Part shown: piece by piece, positions 8,003-16,611 of the stretch
Numbering within the stretch: position 1 is the first letter of the stretch
How the letters are laid out: each line of letters starts with the position of its first letter
Source of the DNA: UBA2882 sp051877575
GTDB lineage: Bacteria; Bacillota; Clostridia; Lachnospirales; Lachnospiraceae
Direction: 5' to 3'
Assembly (NCBI GenBank): GCA_051877575.1
Contig: JBJEJA010000035.1
Coordinates: forward strand, 28,320-92,319
DNA length: 64,000 nt
Program-made: the position numbers and the translations under genes
Notes under the pieces: generated by a model
Databases searched by the model: none
What the model saw: the letters and a program-made list of their open reading frames with translations, nothing else
What the model was told of the DNA's origin: nothing

Positions 8003-8926
8003 CTAATTACTCTCCAGATAATTTTGCAAGTCTTCAATCAGAAGTGCCGTTCTTACTTTTACACCCTGATTGTTCAGATGCAGATACGTATTATAAAACA
8101 ATTCCTTATCCATCATATAATCTTCATACCCGGAAATCAACGGACAATCCAGCAATTCATCTATCTGCTCCGAAAACGCCACATATTCTTCCCTCGGCGG
8201 CGTATACTCACAGATCGGTGTGGGATAAGCCGTTACCAGAAGCGTTGCTCCCTTCTCCTTCAGCCGGTCGTTCAGCTCATTGATACGTTCAATGGTTGCA
8301 TCGCCCACTTCGGGGATATGCACCTGACTGAAATCCGTATCCGGCAAAAGAGCAGGTCTGTCATAGATATTGTCGCCATATTCATTAAACTGTAACCGGC
8401 TGTATTCATCCCCACTGTCCATATTGCCGATTCCCTGGCTCCAAAGCTCCAGACAATCTTTTAAATACGTGGGATAAGCTTTTATCATTCCCGGCCAGTC
8501 TTTAAGCCTGATATACTTCCAAAGGTCAAAGTGATTTTCGATGGTGATCCATGCCAGCTGCTGGTTTTTGATCACATCGCCGTCATCAAAATTGCTATAG
8601 CTTAAAATCACAATATCCCCTTCACACACATTTTGCAGTGCCGCCTGTTCGTTAAAAGGATTCCCCAATCCCCCATGCATTCCCATATTGACCACCGGCA
8701 TCCCGAATGCTTCCTCAATGGCTTGGGAATCGATACCGAATACCAGATTGGAATTACCCACCAGCACAATCTTCGGTCCTTCAATCGAACACAATCTTTC
8801 ATTTTTATCTATAAGTGCCGCCTGATAATTATTCAGGTACTGCGGCATGACGACTCCAAAGCAAAACAGGATGATCAGCCCCAGCATTACCAGGCACTTG
8901 GCAAAGAAAATCACTTTCTTTTTCAT
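8003..8926 (-). CDS. Membrane-anchored SGNH-like protein, partner of MBOAT acyltransferase
   Basis: 307 residues with one N-terminal membrane anchor (about residues 7-28) and an extracytoplasmic domain. The block-I motif is VGNSNLVFG with Ser59 in the GDS-like position, and a late YLHLNNQG provides the His, as in SGNH/AlgX/AlgJ or DltD-like proteins. It lies 36 bp downstream of an MBOAT gene. By analogy with alginate, D-alanine and cell-wall acetylation systems, the MBOAT exports the acyl group and this protein transfers it to an envelope polymer. No polymer synthesis genes lie nearby, so the acceptor is unknown. Confidence 0.72.
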   Translation of the reverse strand: MKKKVIFFAKCLVMLGLIILFCFGVVMPQYLNNYQAALIDKNERLCSIEGPKIVLVGNSNLVFGIDSQAIEEAFGMPVVNMGMHGGLGNPFNEQAALQNVCEGDIVILSYSNFDDGDVIKNQQLAWITIENHFDLWKYIRLKDWPGMIKAYPTYLKDCLELWSQGIGNMDSGDEYSRLQFNEYGDNIYDRPALLPDTDFSQVHIPEVGDATIERINELNDRLKEKGATLLVTAYPTPICEYTPPREEYVAFSEQIDELLDCPLISGYEDYMMDKELFYNTYLHLNNQGVKVRTALLIEDLQNYLESN

Positions 8927-8962
8927 GGTATTCTCCTCGTCCGTCAGCTCAAATAACAGCCA

Positions 8963-10453
8963 CTAAAACTGGAAGTAAATAAATTCCGTCTGTGTATAAT
9001 CCGTTCCGTAAGCGCCATACATCATAATCATAAAAAGCAATCCCAGATAAACCAGCCATCGGAACCACATTCCCTGCTTCATGACAATTTTACACACATC
9101 ACCATAGCGGTTCTTGAGCACATCCACAACCGCCAATATCAAAAACGCAACCGCCAGCGCAGTCAGCTGCTGCATACTAAATCCCATTCTGTTTACCGCC
9201 AGTCCGAATAACTGCGGGAACTGCAGACTTACAACAATCTGTTTGATAATATCAAAAGCCTGTCCCACACCTTCTGCCCTAAAAAACAGCCATGTAAAAT
9301 CAACCAGAACAAAGGTGACCAGACCGCAGCCGAACCGATAACTGAAACGACTTTCATCCACATGAAGTTTTTCTTTTATGCGGTTTCTGAAGCCCTTTGT
9401 AGCATCCTCCAGAACCAGATAAATTCCATTCAGTACCCCCCAGATAATATAAGACCATGCGGCACCATGCCACATACCGCTTGCAAAAAAGACAATCAAT
9501 GTATTGATGTATTTCCGGAGCTTTCCTTTTCTGTTCCCTCCCAGGGGAATATAGAGATAATCCCGAAACCATCCGGTTAAGGAAATGTGCCATCTTGACC
9601 AGAAGTCCTTGACACTGACCGCCTGATAAGGTGCCCGGAAGTTTTCCATCAGAGTGAACCCGAGCACTTTGGCGCTTCCGATGGCCAGATAGGAATAACC
9701 GCCGAAATCACAGTATATCTGGAACGCAAAAAGCACAGTGGCCAGAATGATCTCTACGCCGGTATATGCCATATAGTTGCCGTACACGGCATTAATATAG
9801 ACCGCCACATTGTCCGCTATGACAATTTTCATAAACAGTCCCCAGAGCATCAGCAGCAGACCTTCCCTGACCCTGTCAACATCAAAAGAATGCTTCTCGT
9901 CAAACTGTCCCAGCAGATTGCCGCTTCTCTCTATGGGCCCCGCTACAAGCTGGGGGAAGAAAGAGACAAACAGCATATATCGGAATAAATTCCGGGTTGC
10001 TTCTGTTTTCCCGCGATATACATCCATGGTATATCCCAGCGCCTGAAAAATATAAAAGGAAATCCCCACCGGAAGAAGCACATCAAAAAAAGGCAATCGC
10101 TGCTGTCCTCCGGTCATTCCCAATATACGATTACAGTTTTCTACAAAAAAGTTGACATATTTATAAAAAAACAAAATGCCGAGATTTAGCACAAAACTGC
10201 CGCCCAAAAACCATTTTGCCAATGCCGGCTTTCCTTTTCTGTGCGCGGCATCTATCAGCAGTCCTGCCAGATATGTAATAAAAGTGGACCCAAATAAAAG
10301 CAGCGCATAAGCCGCATTCCAATTCATATAAAAATAATAGCTGGCAATTAAAAGCCACAAATTACGCAATTTCAGATATTTCCCCGGTATTGCAAAATAC
10401 AGAAGCACTACGATGGGAAAAAACACCAGATAATTCAGAGAATTGAACAGCAC
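8963..10453 (-). CDS. MBOAT-family O-acyltransferase (AlgI/DltB-like)
   Basis: 496 residues, polytopic, with around eleven membrane segments. Family motifs are FWSRWHISLT and the active-site His in SGMWHGAAWSY. MBOAT proteins of this group pass acetyl or other acyl groups across the membrane to a secreted or wall polymer. The start is a GTG at 10453 behind GGAGGAAGAGG. It is first of a two-gene unit with the SGNH-like protein. Which polymer is modified cannot be told from the window. Confidence 0.93.
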   Translation of the reverse strand: MLFNSLNYLVFFPIVVLLYFAIPGKYLKLRNLWLLIASYYFYMNWNAAYALLLFGSTFITYLAGLLIDAAHRKGKPALAKWFLGGSFVLNLGILFFYKYVNFFVENCNRILGMTGGQQRLPFFDVLLPVGISFYIFQALGYTMDVYRGKTEATRNLFRYMLFVSFFPQLVAGPIERSGNLLGQFDEKHSFDVDRVREGLLLMLWGLFMKIVIADNVAVYINAVYGNYMAYTGVEIILATVLFAFQIYCDFGGYSYLAIGSAKVLGFTLMENFRAPYQAVSVKDFWSRWHISLTGWFRDYLYIPLGGNRKGKLRKYINTLIVFFASGMWHGAAWSYIIWGVLNGIYLVLEDATKGFRNRIKEKLHVDESRFSYRFGCGLVTFVLVDFTWLFFRAEGVGQAFDIIKQIVVSLQFPQLFGLAVNRMGFSMQQLTALAVAFLILAVVDVLKNRYGDVCKIVMKQGMWFRWLVYLGLLFMIMMYGAYGTDYTQTEFIYFQF

Positions 10454-10617
10454 GTCCTCTTCCTCCAGTTAAAATATAGTTGCAAGGCAATTTCATTATA
10501 CCGCTATTTTGGGCATTTTTGCAAATATCCCATAAAAAGCCTTCTTTTCGTAAAAATACCTAAAAAAACAAAAAAAATGTGGGCACTATCACTCTAGGCT
10601 TTTAGACTATTCTTTGT

Positions 10618-10700
10618 TATGATTTTGGCAGGATGAGTAACAATCCTGATTGTTATTCTTTCACCTTGCGGACCCCGCCTCAGGCGGGGTCTTTTTCTTG
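10618..10700 (+). ncRNA. Candidate structured small RNA
   Basis: The 272-bp gap between two minus-strand genes contains a plus-strand structured element. A TATGAT -10-like box (10618-10623, weak -35) is followed by an 11-bp hairpin, GAGTAACAATC (10635-10645) pairing with GATTGTTATTC (10648-10658), and then by a strong intrinsic terminator. No coding ORF on the plus strand explains that terminator. No known RNA family is recognised. The call rests on structure only. Confidence 0.35.
10671..10700 (+). terminator. Strong intrinsic terminator, plus strand
   Basis: GACCCCGCC (10671-10679), a 3-nt loop and GGCGGGGTC (10683-10691) are followed by TTTTTCTT. The U-run is on the plus strand only, so it does not serve the minus-strand trxA gene that ends at 10726. 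Confidence 0.85.
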
Positions 10701-10725
10701 TTCCGGCATATGCCGCATGTCACTC

Positions 10726-11037
10726 TTAAAGTGCCTTCAAGATATCTTCTATTTCTTCCAGACTATGAAAACCGACTTCCTTCTTCACCGGCTCACCGTT
10801 TTTGAAAAATACAAGGGACGGAATATTCATTACCTGAAATTTTGCTGCCAGCGCCGCTTCCTGATCCACATTTACTTTGCAGACCTTAATATCACTTCTT
10901 GTCTCTGCCAGTTCCTCTATGACCGGTCCCTGCATCTGACAGGGGCCACACCATACTGCCCAAAAATCCACCAAAGCAATCCCCGCTCCTTTTATTTCCT
11001 CTTCAAAATTAGCACTTGTTAACTCTATTGCTGCCAT
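10726..11037 (-). CDS. trxA: Thioredoxin
   Basis: A 103-residue thioredoxin with active site WCGPC (Cys30 and Cys33), followed by the conserved cis-Pro segment NIPSLVFF. It reduces cytosolic disulfides using thioredoxin reductase. The preceding Trp is replaced by Val in AVWCGPC, a common variation. The AAGGAGG and ATG are clear. It lies 48 bp downstream of a MATE transporter gene and may be cotranscribed with it. Confidence 0.96.
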   Translation of the reverse strand: MAAIELTSANFEEEIKGAGIALVDFWAVWCGPCQMQGPVIEELAETRSDIKVCKVNVDQEAALAAKFQVMNIPSLVFFKNGEPVKKEVGFHSLEEIEDILKAL

Positions 11038-11085
11038 AAATATTACCTCCTTTATTTTAGGTTCTCTTTTCCCGTAATTTTTATA

Positions 11086-12420
11086 CTATTTATACAATTT
11101 TGTCATGGTTCTGTAAAAATCAACCGCCACAACGATGCCTCCCAACACCCAGATGACCGGCTCAGAGATACAAATACCCAGATAGCCGATCCTCGGTACC
11201 AGAAATCCCGCCACTATAAATTTCCCCGCCAGTTCAATGGCACTTGCCGTCAAGGGAATGACTTTTCTGTTCAGTCCCTGCAGCGCACTTCTCAAAATGA
11301 CCAGAACTGCCAATGCAAAATAAAAAGGCAGATTAATATGCAGATACCGGACTGCGGTACCGATCAATTCCCCGTTATCCGATCCGGTGATCATCCGTAC
11401 CAAAGGCTCTGCCGCAGCAGCTACCAACACATTTCCAATTGCCGCAATGATAAACGCTACCAGAAATGCCGCTTTAATTCCCTGCCAGATCCGCTCTTTT
11501 TTCCCCGCACCCAGGTTTTGGCTGGCAAAGGTGGACGCGGCCATACTGAGCGGGCTGAATGCTAGCATCAGCATCTCTCCGATTTTACGGGCCGCCGTAT
11601 GCCCTGCAATGGTGACGGCACCCAGGCTGTTGATTGCACTCTGTAACGCAATAGAGCCTACCGATACCACGGAAAACATCATTGCCATGGACAGACCGGT
11701 CATAAACAGATCATTTCCGATACTGTGGTCCCATTGAAAATCCGTCTTTTTCACATGCAGCTCCGGGCACTTCCATATCACATATGATGCACAAAGTATC
11801 ACAGAAATCAATTGTGCAATGACTGTTGCCGCAGCGGCTCCGGCAATCCCCATCCCCACAAATCTGATCAGTACAATATCCAGAATCACATTGCACACTG
11901 TGCTGACGATCAAAAACACCAGCGGCATGACACTGTTTCCGATGCCTCTCAATATGCCCGAAAACATATTGAACAGCACAGTCACCGTAAAAAACGTCAG
12001 AACCACCCTGATATAAGTATAGGATTGTTCCAGAATCTCCGCCGGTGTTCTGAGAAATACCAGCAGCGGTTTTACAAATATCAGCGCCGCAACAGTCATA
12101 ACCAAAGCCACTGCCAGTGACAATACCATTGTATGAGCAACGGCTTTCCCCATACGGATCCGATCCCTGCCACCGAAATATCTTGCAATGACGATGGAAA
12201 AACCGTTTGTCATCCCCACCGCAATGCTGGTGAAAAGACCATACAATGCAGAAGTCGCCCCGACTGCCGCCAGGGACTCTTCGCCCAAGATATGTCCTAC
12301 AATTACCGTATCCACCACATTATAGAATTGTTGGAACAAGTTACCTGCAATAATCGGCAGCGTAAACAATATGATCACTTTGATCGGCTTTCCGACCGTC
12401 AAATCATTGGATGCTTTCAT
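11086..12420 (-). CDS. MATE-family multidrug/metabolite efflux transporter
   Basis: 444 residues forming twelve membrane segments in two MatE repeats, starting with the typical FTLPIIAGNLFQQFYNVVDT of the family. It exports cationic or other small molecules in exchange for sodium or protons. The ATG at 12420 (residues MKASNDLTVG) follows AGAGG at 10 bp; an upstream in-frame ATG adds 17 residues without a ribosome site. The substrate cannot be read from the sequence. Confidence 0.93.
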   Translation of the reverse strand: MKASNDLTVGKPIKVIILFTLPIIAGNLFQQFYNVVDTVIVGHILGEESLAAVGATSALYGLFTSIAVGMTNGFSIVIARYFGGRDRIRMGKAVAHTMVLSLAVALVMTVAALIFVKPLLVFLRTPAEILEQSYTYIRVVLTFFTVTVLFNMFSGILRGIGNSVMPLVFLIVSTVCNVILDIVLIRFVGMGIAGAAAATVIAQLISVILCASYVIWKCPELHVKKTDFQWDHSIGNDLFMTGLSMAMMFSVVSVGSIALQSAINSLGAVTIAGHTAARKIGEMLMLAFSPLSMAASTFASQNLGAGKKERIWQGIKAAFLVAFIIAAIGNVLVAAAAEPLVRMITGSDNGELIGTAVRYLHINLPFYFALAVLVILRSALQGLNRKVIPLTASAIELAGKFIVAGFLVPRIGYLGICISEPVIWVLGGIVVAVDFYRTMTKLYK

Positions 12421-12493
12421 GGAAATAGAACCTCTGTATTTTCTTCTTTCGAAAATATAATCTGCATACAACCATTATTCTACTACAAAAGAG

Positions 12494-12529
12494 AAGGAAA
12501 GACCACAAGCAATATTGCAGTCTTTCCTT
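12494..12529 (-). terminator. Terminator of the sugar ABC transporter operon
   Basis: Arms AAGGAAAGAC (12494-12503) and GTCTTTCCTT (12520-12529) form a perfect 10-bp stem, followed on the minus strand by TCTCTTTTG. It lies 47 bp past the last permease gene. Confidence 0.7.
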
Positions 12530-12575
12530 TAAAAATGGATCTACTATGAGATAAACCCCTAAACCAATAACAAGC

Positions 12576-13745
12576 TTAAGCTTTACCCTTATCTTTATTA
12601 TTCAAAATCTCGAATACAACGGCCGCCAAAAGAACAAGGCCTTTTACTACCTTCTGCCAGTTTGCATCAATACCCATCAGGGACATACCTAAGTTGATGA
12701 CACCGATCAGCGTAGCACCGACTACCATTCCGGATACTTTACCGGAACCACCGTATGCGGATACACCGCCGACTACGCAGGCAGAAATTGCATCCATCTC
12801 GTAGTTTGTACCGGCTGTAGAGTTCGCAGCCTGGAACCTGGCAATTACGATATAGGAACTGATAACTGTCAGGACTGCCATGTTCAAATATGCCGTAAAC
12901 ATGATCTTTCTTGTATCAATACCGGAAAGTCTGGTCGCTTCAGCATTTCCGCCAATGGTGTAGAAATAACGGCCAAGCGTCGTTTTAGATGTAATAAAGC
13001 TGTAAACTAACACGATTGCTGCCACCCAGATCAAAGCAGTAGGAATGCCGCCTGCCAGAGCAAGCTTGTAAGCAAACAGCATGATAACCGCTACGGAAAG
13101 AACCGATTTAACAATAACCGCTATTAAGGAATCCGCTTCATAACCCTTTTTCAGTTTCTTTGCTCTTGTTACAAAATTGACTGCCACTACCAATACACTG
13201 GCAATGATGCCGACTGCTATACATGGGATGTTCAATGTCCCGATGGGAGAACTGAACACCTTGCCGGAGAAAATTGCCAAAAAGGATGAAGGGAAAGGTG
13301 CGATACTACCGGTCGAGCTGTTCGCACTCAGTAATGCGGTTCCCCATCCTCTGAATGCCAGATAACCTGCCAGAGTAGCAATCCACGGGGGAATATTTAA
13401 ATAAGCAATCAAGCCTCCGAGAATACATCCGTAAACGATGCCGACCAACAACATGATCAGAATGGAAGCCACGGGATTTATCCCCTTAACAACCATGCAG
13501 ATACCACCGATTGCACCGATAAAGCATACGAAGGAACCACATGACAAATCGATATTTCCACCGGTCAGCATACACATCAGCATACCGGTTGCCAGAATGT
13601 ATACATATGCATTCTGTGTAATTAAAGCATTGAAGTTCAATGGCTCAAACATTTGTCCGTCTGTCATTACAGTGAAGAAAAGGAACACCAGAACCAGGAC
13701 AATCAACATTGTATTTTTTCTTAATACTGCCAACGCATTTTTCAT
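12576..13745 (-). CDS. CUT2-type sugar ABC transporter permease (second copy)
   Basis: 389 residues with about ten membrane segments, of the RbsC/XylH/MmsB family. The conserved block LTGGNIDLSCGSF and the late GGVSAYGGSGKVSG loop, which couples to the ATPase, are present. It is a paralogue of the gene directly upstream: same length and collinear motifs, but clearly diverged. It may form a heterodimeric channel with that copy or take over with another substrate. GGAGGGG precedes the ATG at 7 bp. It is the last gene of the operon, followed by a terminator. Confidence 0.93.
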   Translation of the reverse strand: MKNALAVLRKNTMLIVLVLVFLFFTVMTDGQMFEPLNFNALITQNAYVYILATGMLMCMLTGGNIDLSCGSFVCFIGAIGGICMVVKGINPVASILIMLLVGIVYGCILGGLIAYLNIPPWIATLAGYLAFRGWGTALLSANSSTGSIAPFPSSFLAIFSGKVFSSPIGTLNIPCIAVGIIASVLVVAVNFVTRAKKLKKGYEADSLIAVIVKSVLSVAVIMLFAYKLALAGGIPTALIWVAAIVLVYSFITSKTTLGRYFYTIGGNAEATRLSGIDTRKIMFTAYLNMAVLTVISSYIVIARFQAANSTAGTNYEMDAISACVVGGVSAYGGSGKVSGMVVGATLIGVINLGMSLMGIDANWQKVVKGLVLLAAVVFEILNNKDKGKA

Positions 13746-13759
13746 CTCTTATCCCCTCC

Positions 13760-14929
13760 TTATTTCTTCTCTTTCTTGGACAATACATCAAAGATAATCG
13801 CAACCAAAAGGACTATTCCTTTTACCACCTTCTGGTAGTTTGCTTCCATACCCATGATACTCATACCCTGGTTGATAACACCCATCAGGATAGCACCGAT
13901 AACTACACCAAAGACATTGCCTTCACCACCGTATGCGGATGCACCGCCGATGAAGCAGGCTGCAATGGCATCCATTTCATAGCCCTGACCGAAGGTAGGC
14001 TGTGCATTACCCGCTCTTGCAACAGTAAGAATACCTGCAAGACCGGCCATCAGGCCCATGTTAACATATGCGAAGAAGTAAACTCTCTTCGGATTAACAC
14101 CGGAAAGTCTGGTCGCTTTTTCATTACCGCCTACGGCATACAGATAACGACCCATTGTTGTTTTGGTTGTAACATATGAGTAAATCAACAATACCAACAC
14201 GATCCAGATCAAGGTCGTAGGAATTCCTTTGTATTTGGATAATTTATAAAATACCCAGATAATAACAGCACCGACAATTGCAATATTGATCAGCATCGTC
14301 GCAAGGGATGATACCTGATAGCCTTTTGCTTTTGCACTGATTCTGTTTCTGAAAACTACGATTGCATAAATCGCAGCGATGACAATACCTGCCAATAAAC
14401 AGGTAACATTCATGGAACCGTTTCCAAAAAAGTCAGGTATGTAGCAGTCAGCACCACCACCAAATACATTTAAGAAAGTCGTATTGTTGATGCCGACGGT
14501 CAATCCCTGTAATACAACGTTGGATAAACCACGGAACACATACATACCCGCCAAAGTGGCGATAAAGGGAGGTACCTTTACATAGGCAATCCAGAAGCCC
14601 TGCCAGATACCAACCAGAAGACCACCGATCAGCATAATAATAACCGCTACCCATACATTGATGCTCTTTGACATCAGGACAGCACCGATACCGCCGATAA
14701 AGCAGACAACAGAACCGCATGCCAGATCGATGTTACCACCGGTCAGGATACATAACAGCATACCTGCTGCCAGCACAAACACATAAGCATTCTGCGAAAT
14801 CAGGTTATTAATATTCTGCGGATATAAAATCTTGCCGTCTGTTTGCCACCAGAAGAAAGCGGCAATGACAATAAGGGCAAAGACCATCGTATATTTTTTT
14901 AAGATATCAGAAACTTTGACTTTATCCAT
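13760..14929 (-). CDS. CUT2-type sugar ABC transporter permease (first copy)
   Basis: 389 residues with the same CUT2 permease layout as its downstream neighbour: LTGGNIDLACGSV near residue 64 and GGASAYGGEGNVFG near residue 315. It is 2 bp from the ATPase stop and 14 bp from the second permease, so all three are cotranslated. In most CUT2 operons one permease homodimerises; two adjacent full-length paralogues are less usual. Xylose, galactose or other monosaccharides are candidate substrates. Confidence 0.93.
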   Translation of the reverse strand: MDKVKVSDILKKYTMVFALIVIAAFFWWQTDGKILYPQNINNLISQNAYVFVLAAGMLLCILTGGNIDLACGSVVCFIGGIGAVLMSKSINVWVAVIIMLIGGLLVGIWQGFWIAYVKVPPFIATLAGMYVFRGLSNVVLQGLTVGINNTTFLNVFGGGADCYIPDFFGNGSMNVTCLLAGIVIAAIYAIVVFRNRISAKAKGYQVSSLATMLINIAIVGAVIIWVFYKLSKYKGIPTTLIWIVLVLLIYSYVTTKTTMGRYLYAVGGNEKATRLSGVNPKRVYFFAYVNMGLMAGLAGILTVARAGNAQPTFGQGYEMDAIAACFIGGASAYGGEGNVFGVVIGAILMGVINQGMSIMGMEANYQKVVKGIVLLVAIIFDVLSKKEKK

Positions 14930-14931
14930 CT

Positions 14932-16470
14932 TTACTCGCTCCTTCCCGATTGTAATATGCTTGCCATAATATTTACCTGTGTCGCCTCACTCGCCTGCAT
15001 TTCGCCGACGATCTTGGACTCGTTCATAATATAGATACGGTCACTCATACCGATAACCTCCGGCAACTCGGAAGAAATCATGATAACGGATTTGCCCGCT
15101 GCAACCAGGTCATTGATGATACAGTAGATCTCATATTTGGCGCCTACGTCAATACCTCTGGTAGGTTCATCCAAAATCAGCACATCCGGATCCGTAAACA
15201 TCCATTTTGCAAGCAGTACTTTCTGCTGATTACCACCGCTTAAGTTACCCACATTCTGTTCAACGGACGGCGTCTTTGTTTTTAATTTGTCTTTATATTC
15301 CACTGCAACCTGATACTCTTTATCCACATCGATGATGTTGTGGTTGCTTACACCCGCCATATTGGCAAGAGATGTATTAACGCGGATCGGATTGCTCAAT
15401 ACCAGACCGTTTCCTTTTCTGTCTTCGGTAACGTAAGCAATCTTTGCATTGATGGCATCTCTGGGGCTCTTCAAAACGACTTCTTTCCCGTTGAGCTTTA
15501 ATGTTCCGGAAATGTTCGTACCATAGGAACGACCGAAAATACTCATGGCAAGCTCGGTACGTCCTGCACCCATCAAACCATAAATACCGACAACCTCTCC
15601 TTTATGTACATTCAGATTAACATCGGATACAACCTTGCGTTCCGGATATAAAGGATGGTAAACAGTCCAGTTTTCCACCTCCATATTCATCTCGCCGATC
15701 TTAACATCATGTCGTTTCGGGAAACGATCTGTAATCTCACGGCCAACCATTCCTTTGATGATCCTATCCTCATTGATTTCCATTGTATGGCAATCCATCG
15801 TCTCGATCGTAGAACCATCACGGACAACCGTAATTTTATCTGCTACATATACAACCTCATTTAATTTATGAGTGATAATGATCATTGTCATGCCTTGCTT
15901 TTTGAACTCCAGCATCAGATCCAAAAGGGCTTTGGAATCTGTCTCATTCAGGGAAGAGGTCGGCTCATCCAGGATCAACAGTTTTGCTTTCTTGGCAAGC
16001 GCCTTTGCAATTTCTACCAGCTGCTGTTTACCTGTACCGATTTCCTTAACCAGAGTTCTGGAGGACTCGGAAAGTCCTACCATTTTTAAATATTTATCAG
16101 CTTCAGCATATGTTTCATTCCAGTTAATGGCATTCTTTTTACCACGTTCATTGCCCAAAAACATGTTTTCGCCAATGGACATCTGGGGAACCAGCGCTAA
16201 TTCCTGGTGAATAATAACGATGCCTTTTTCTTCGGAATCCTTAATTTTATGGAACTGACAGATCTGTCCATCATATATGATGTCACCTTCGTATGTTCCG
16301 TAAGGGTAAATACCACTCAATACATTCATCAACGTGGATTTACCTGCACCATTCTCTCCTACCAGTGCGTGGATTTCTCCTTCTTCAACCTGCAAATTTA
16401 CATTGTCCAAAGCTTTTACACCGGGGAAGGTTTTGGTGATGTTTTTCATTTCAAGTAATACCTTTGCCAA
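14932..16470 (-). CDS. Sugar ABC transporter ATP-binding protein (XylG/MglA/MmsA type)
   Basis: 512 residues made of two fused nucleotide-binding domains, as in all CUT2 ATPases. The first has Walker A GENGAGKST, a signature region IGTGKQQLVEIAKAL (degenerate from LSGGQ) and Walker B LLILDEPTSSL. The second has a degenerate Walker A (GLMGAGRTE), signature LSGGNQQK and Walker B VLILDEPTRGID. The start is TTG at 16470, behind GGAGGG. It powers import with the two downstream permeases and the upstream binding protein. Confidence 0.95.
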   Translation of the reverse strand: MAKVLLEMKNITKTFPGVKALDNVNLQVEEGEIHALVGENGAGKSTLMNVLSGIYPYGTYEGDIIYDGQICQFHKIKDSEEKGIVIIHQELALVPQMSIGENMFLGNERGKKNAINWNETYAEADKYLKMVGLSESSRTLVKEIGTGKQQLVEIAKALAKKAKLLILDEPTSSLNETDSKALLDLMLEFKKQGMTMIIITHKLNEVVYVADKITVVRDGSTIETMDCHTMEINEDRIIKGMVGREITDRFPKRHDVKIGEMNMEVENWTVYHPLYPERKVVSDVNLNVHKGEVVGIYGLMGAGRTELAMSIFGRSYGTNISGTLKLNGKEVVLKSPRDAINAKIAYVTEDRKGNGLVLSNPIRVNTSLANMAGVSNHNIIDVDKEYQVAVEYKDKLKTKTPSVEQNVGNLSGGNQQKVLLAKWMFTDPDVLILDEPTRGIDVGAKYEIYCIINDLVAAGKSVIMISSELPEVIGMSDRIYIMNESKIVGEMQASEATQVNIMASILQSGRSE

Positions 16471-16550
16471 ACGTATCCCTCCAATCTAAAGAATCTCTCA
16501 TAGTTTCCATTTTGCTTCAAAATATAACTTGTTCCGACTGCTTTACTAGA

Positions 16551-16577
16551 ATAAACAGGCGGGTAAGTACCCGCCTG
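16551..16577 (-). terminator. Intra-operon attenuator after the binding-protein gene
   Basis: CAGGCGGGTA (16556-16565) and TACCCGCCTG (16568-16577) form a 10-bp stem with a 2-nt loop, followed on the minus strand by TTTATTC. Placed between the binding-protein gene and the ATPase gene, it probably lets a fraction of transcripts through and raises the binding-protein to transporter ratio. Confidence 0.65.
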
Positions 16578-16611
16578 CATATTTATTGATTTTACCGAGT
16601 TTCCTCCGGTA

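Noticed and set aside
10633..11022. Plus-strand frame opposite trxA
   Set aside because: Antisense to thioredoxin with WCGPC; the start falls inside a hairpin.
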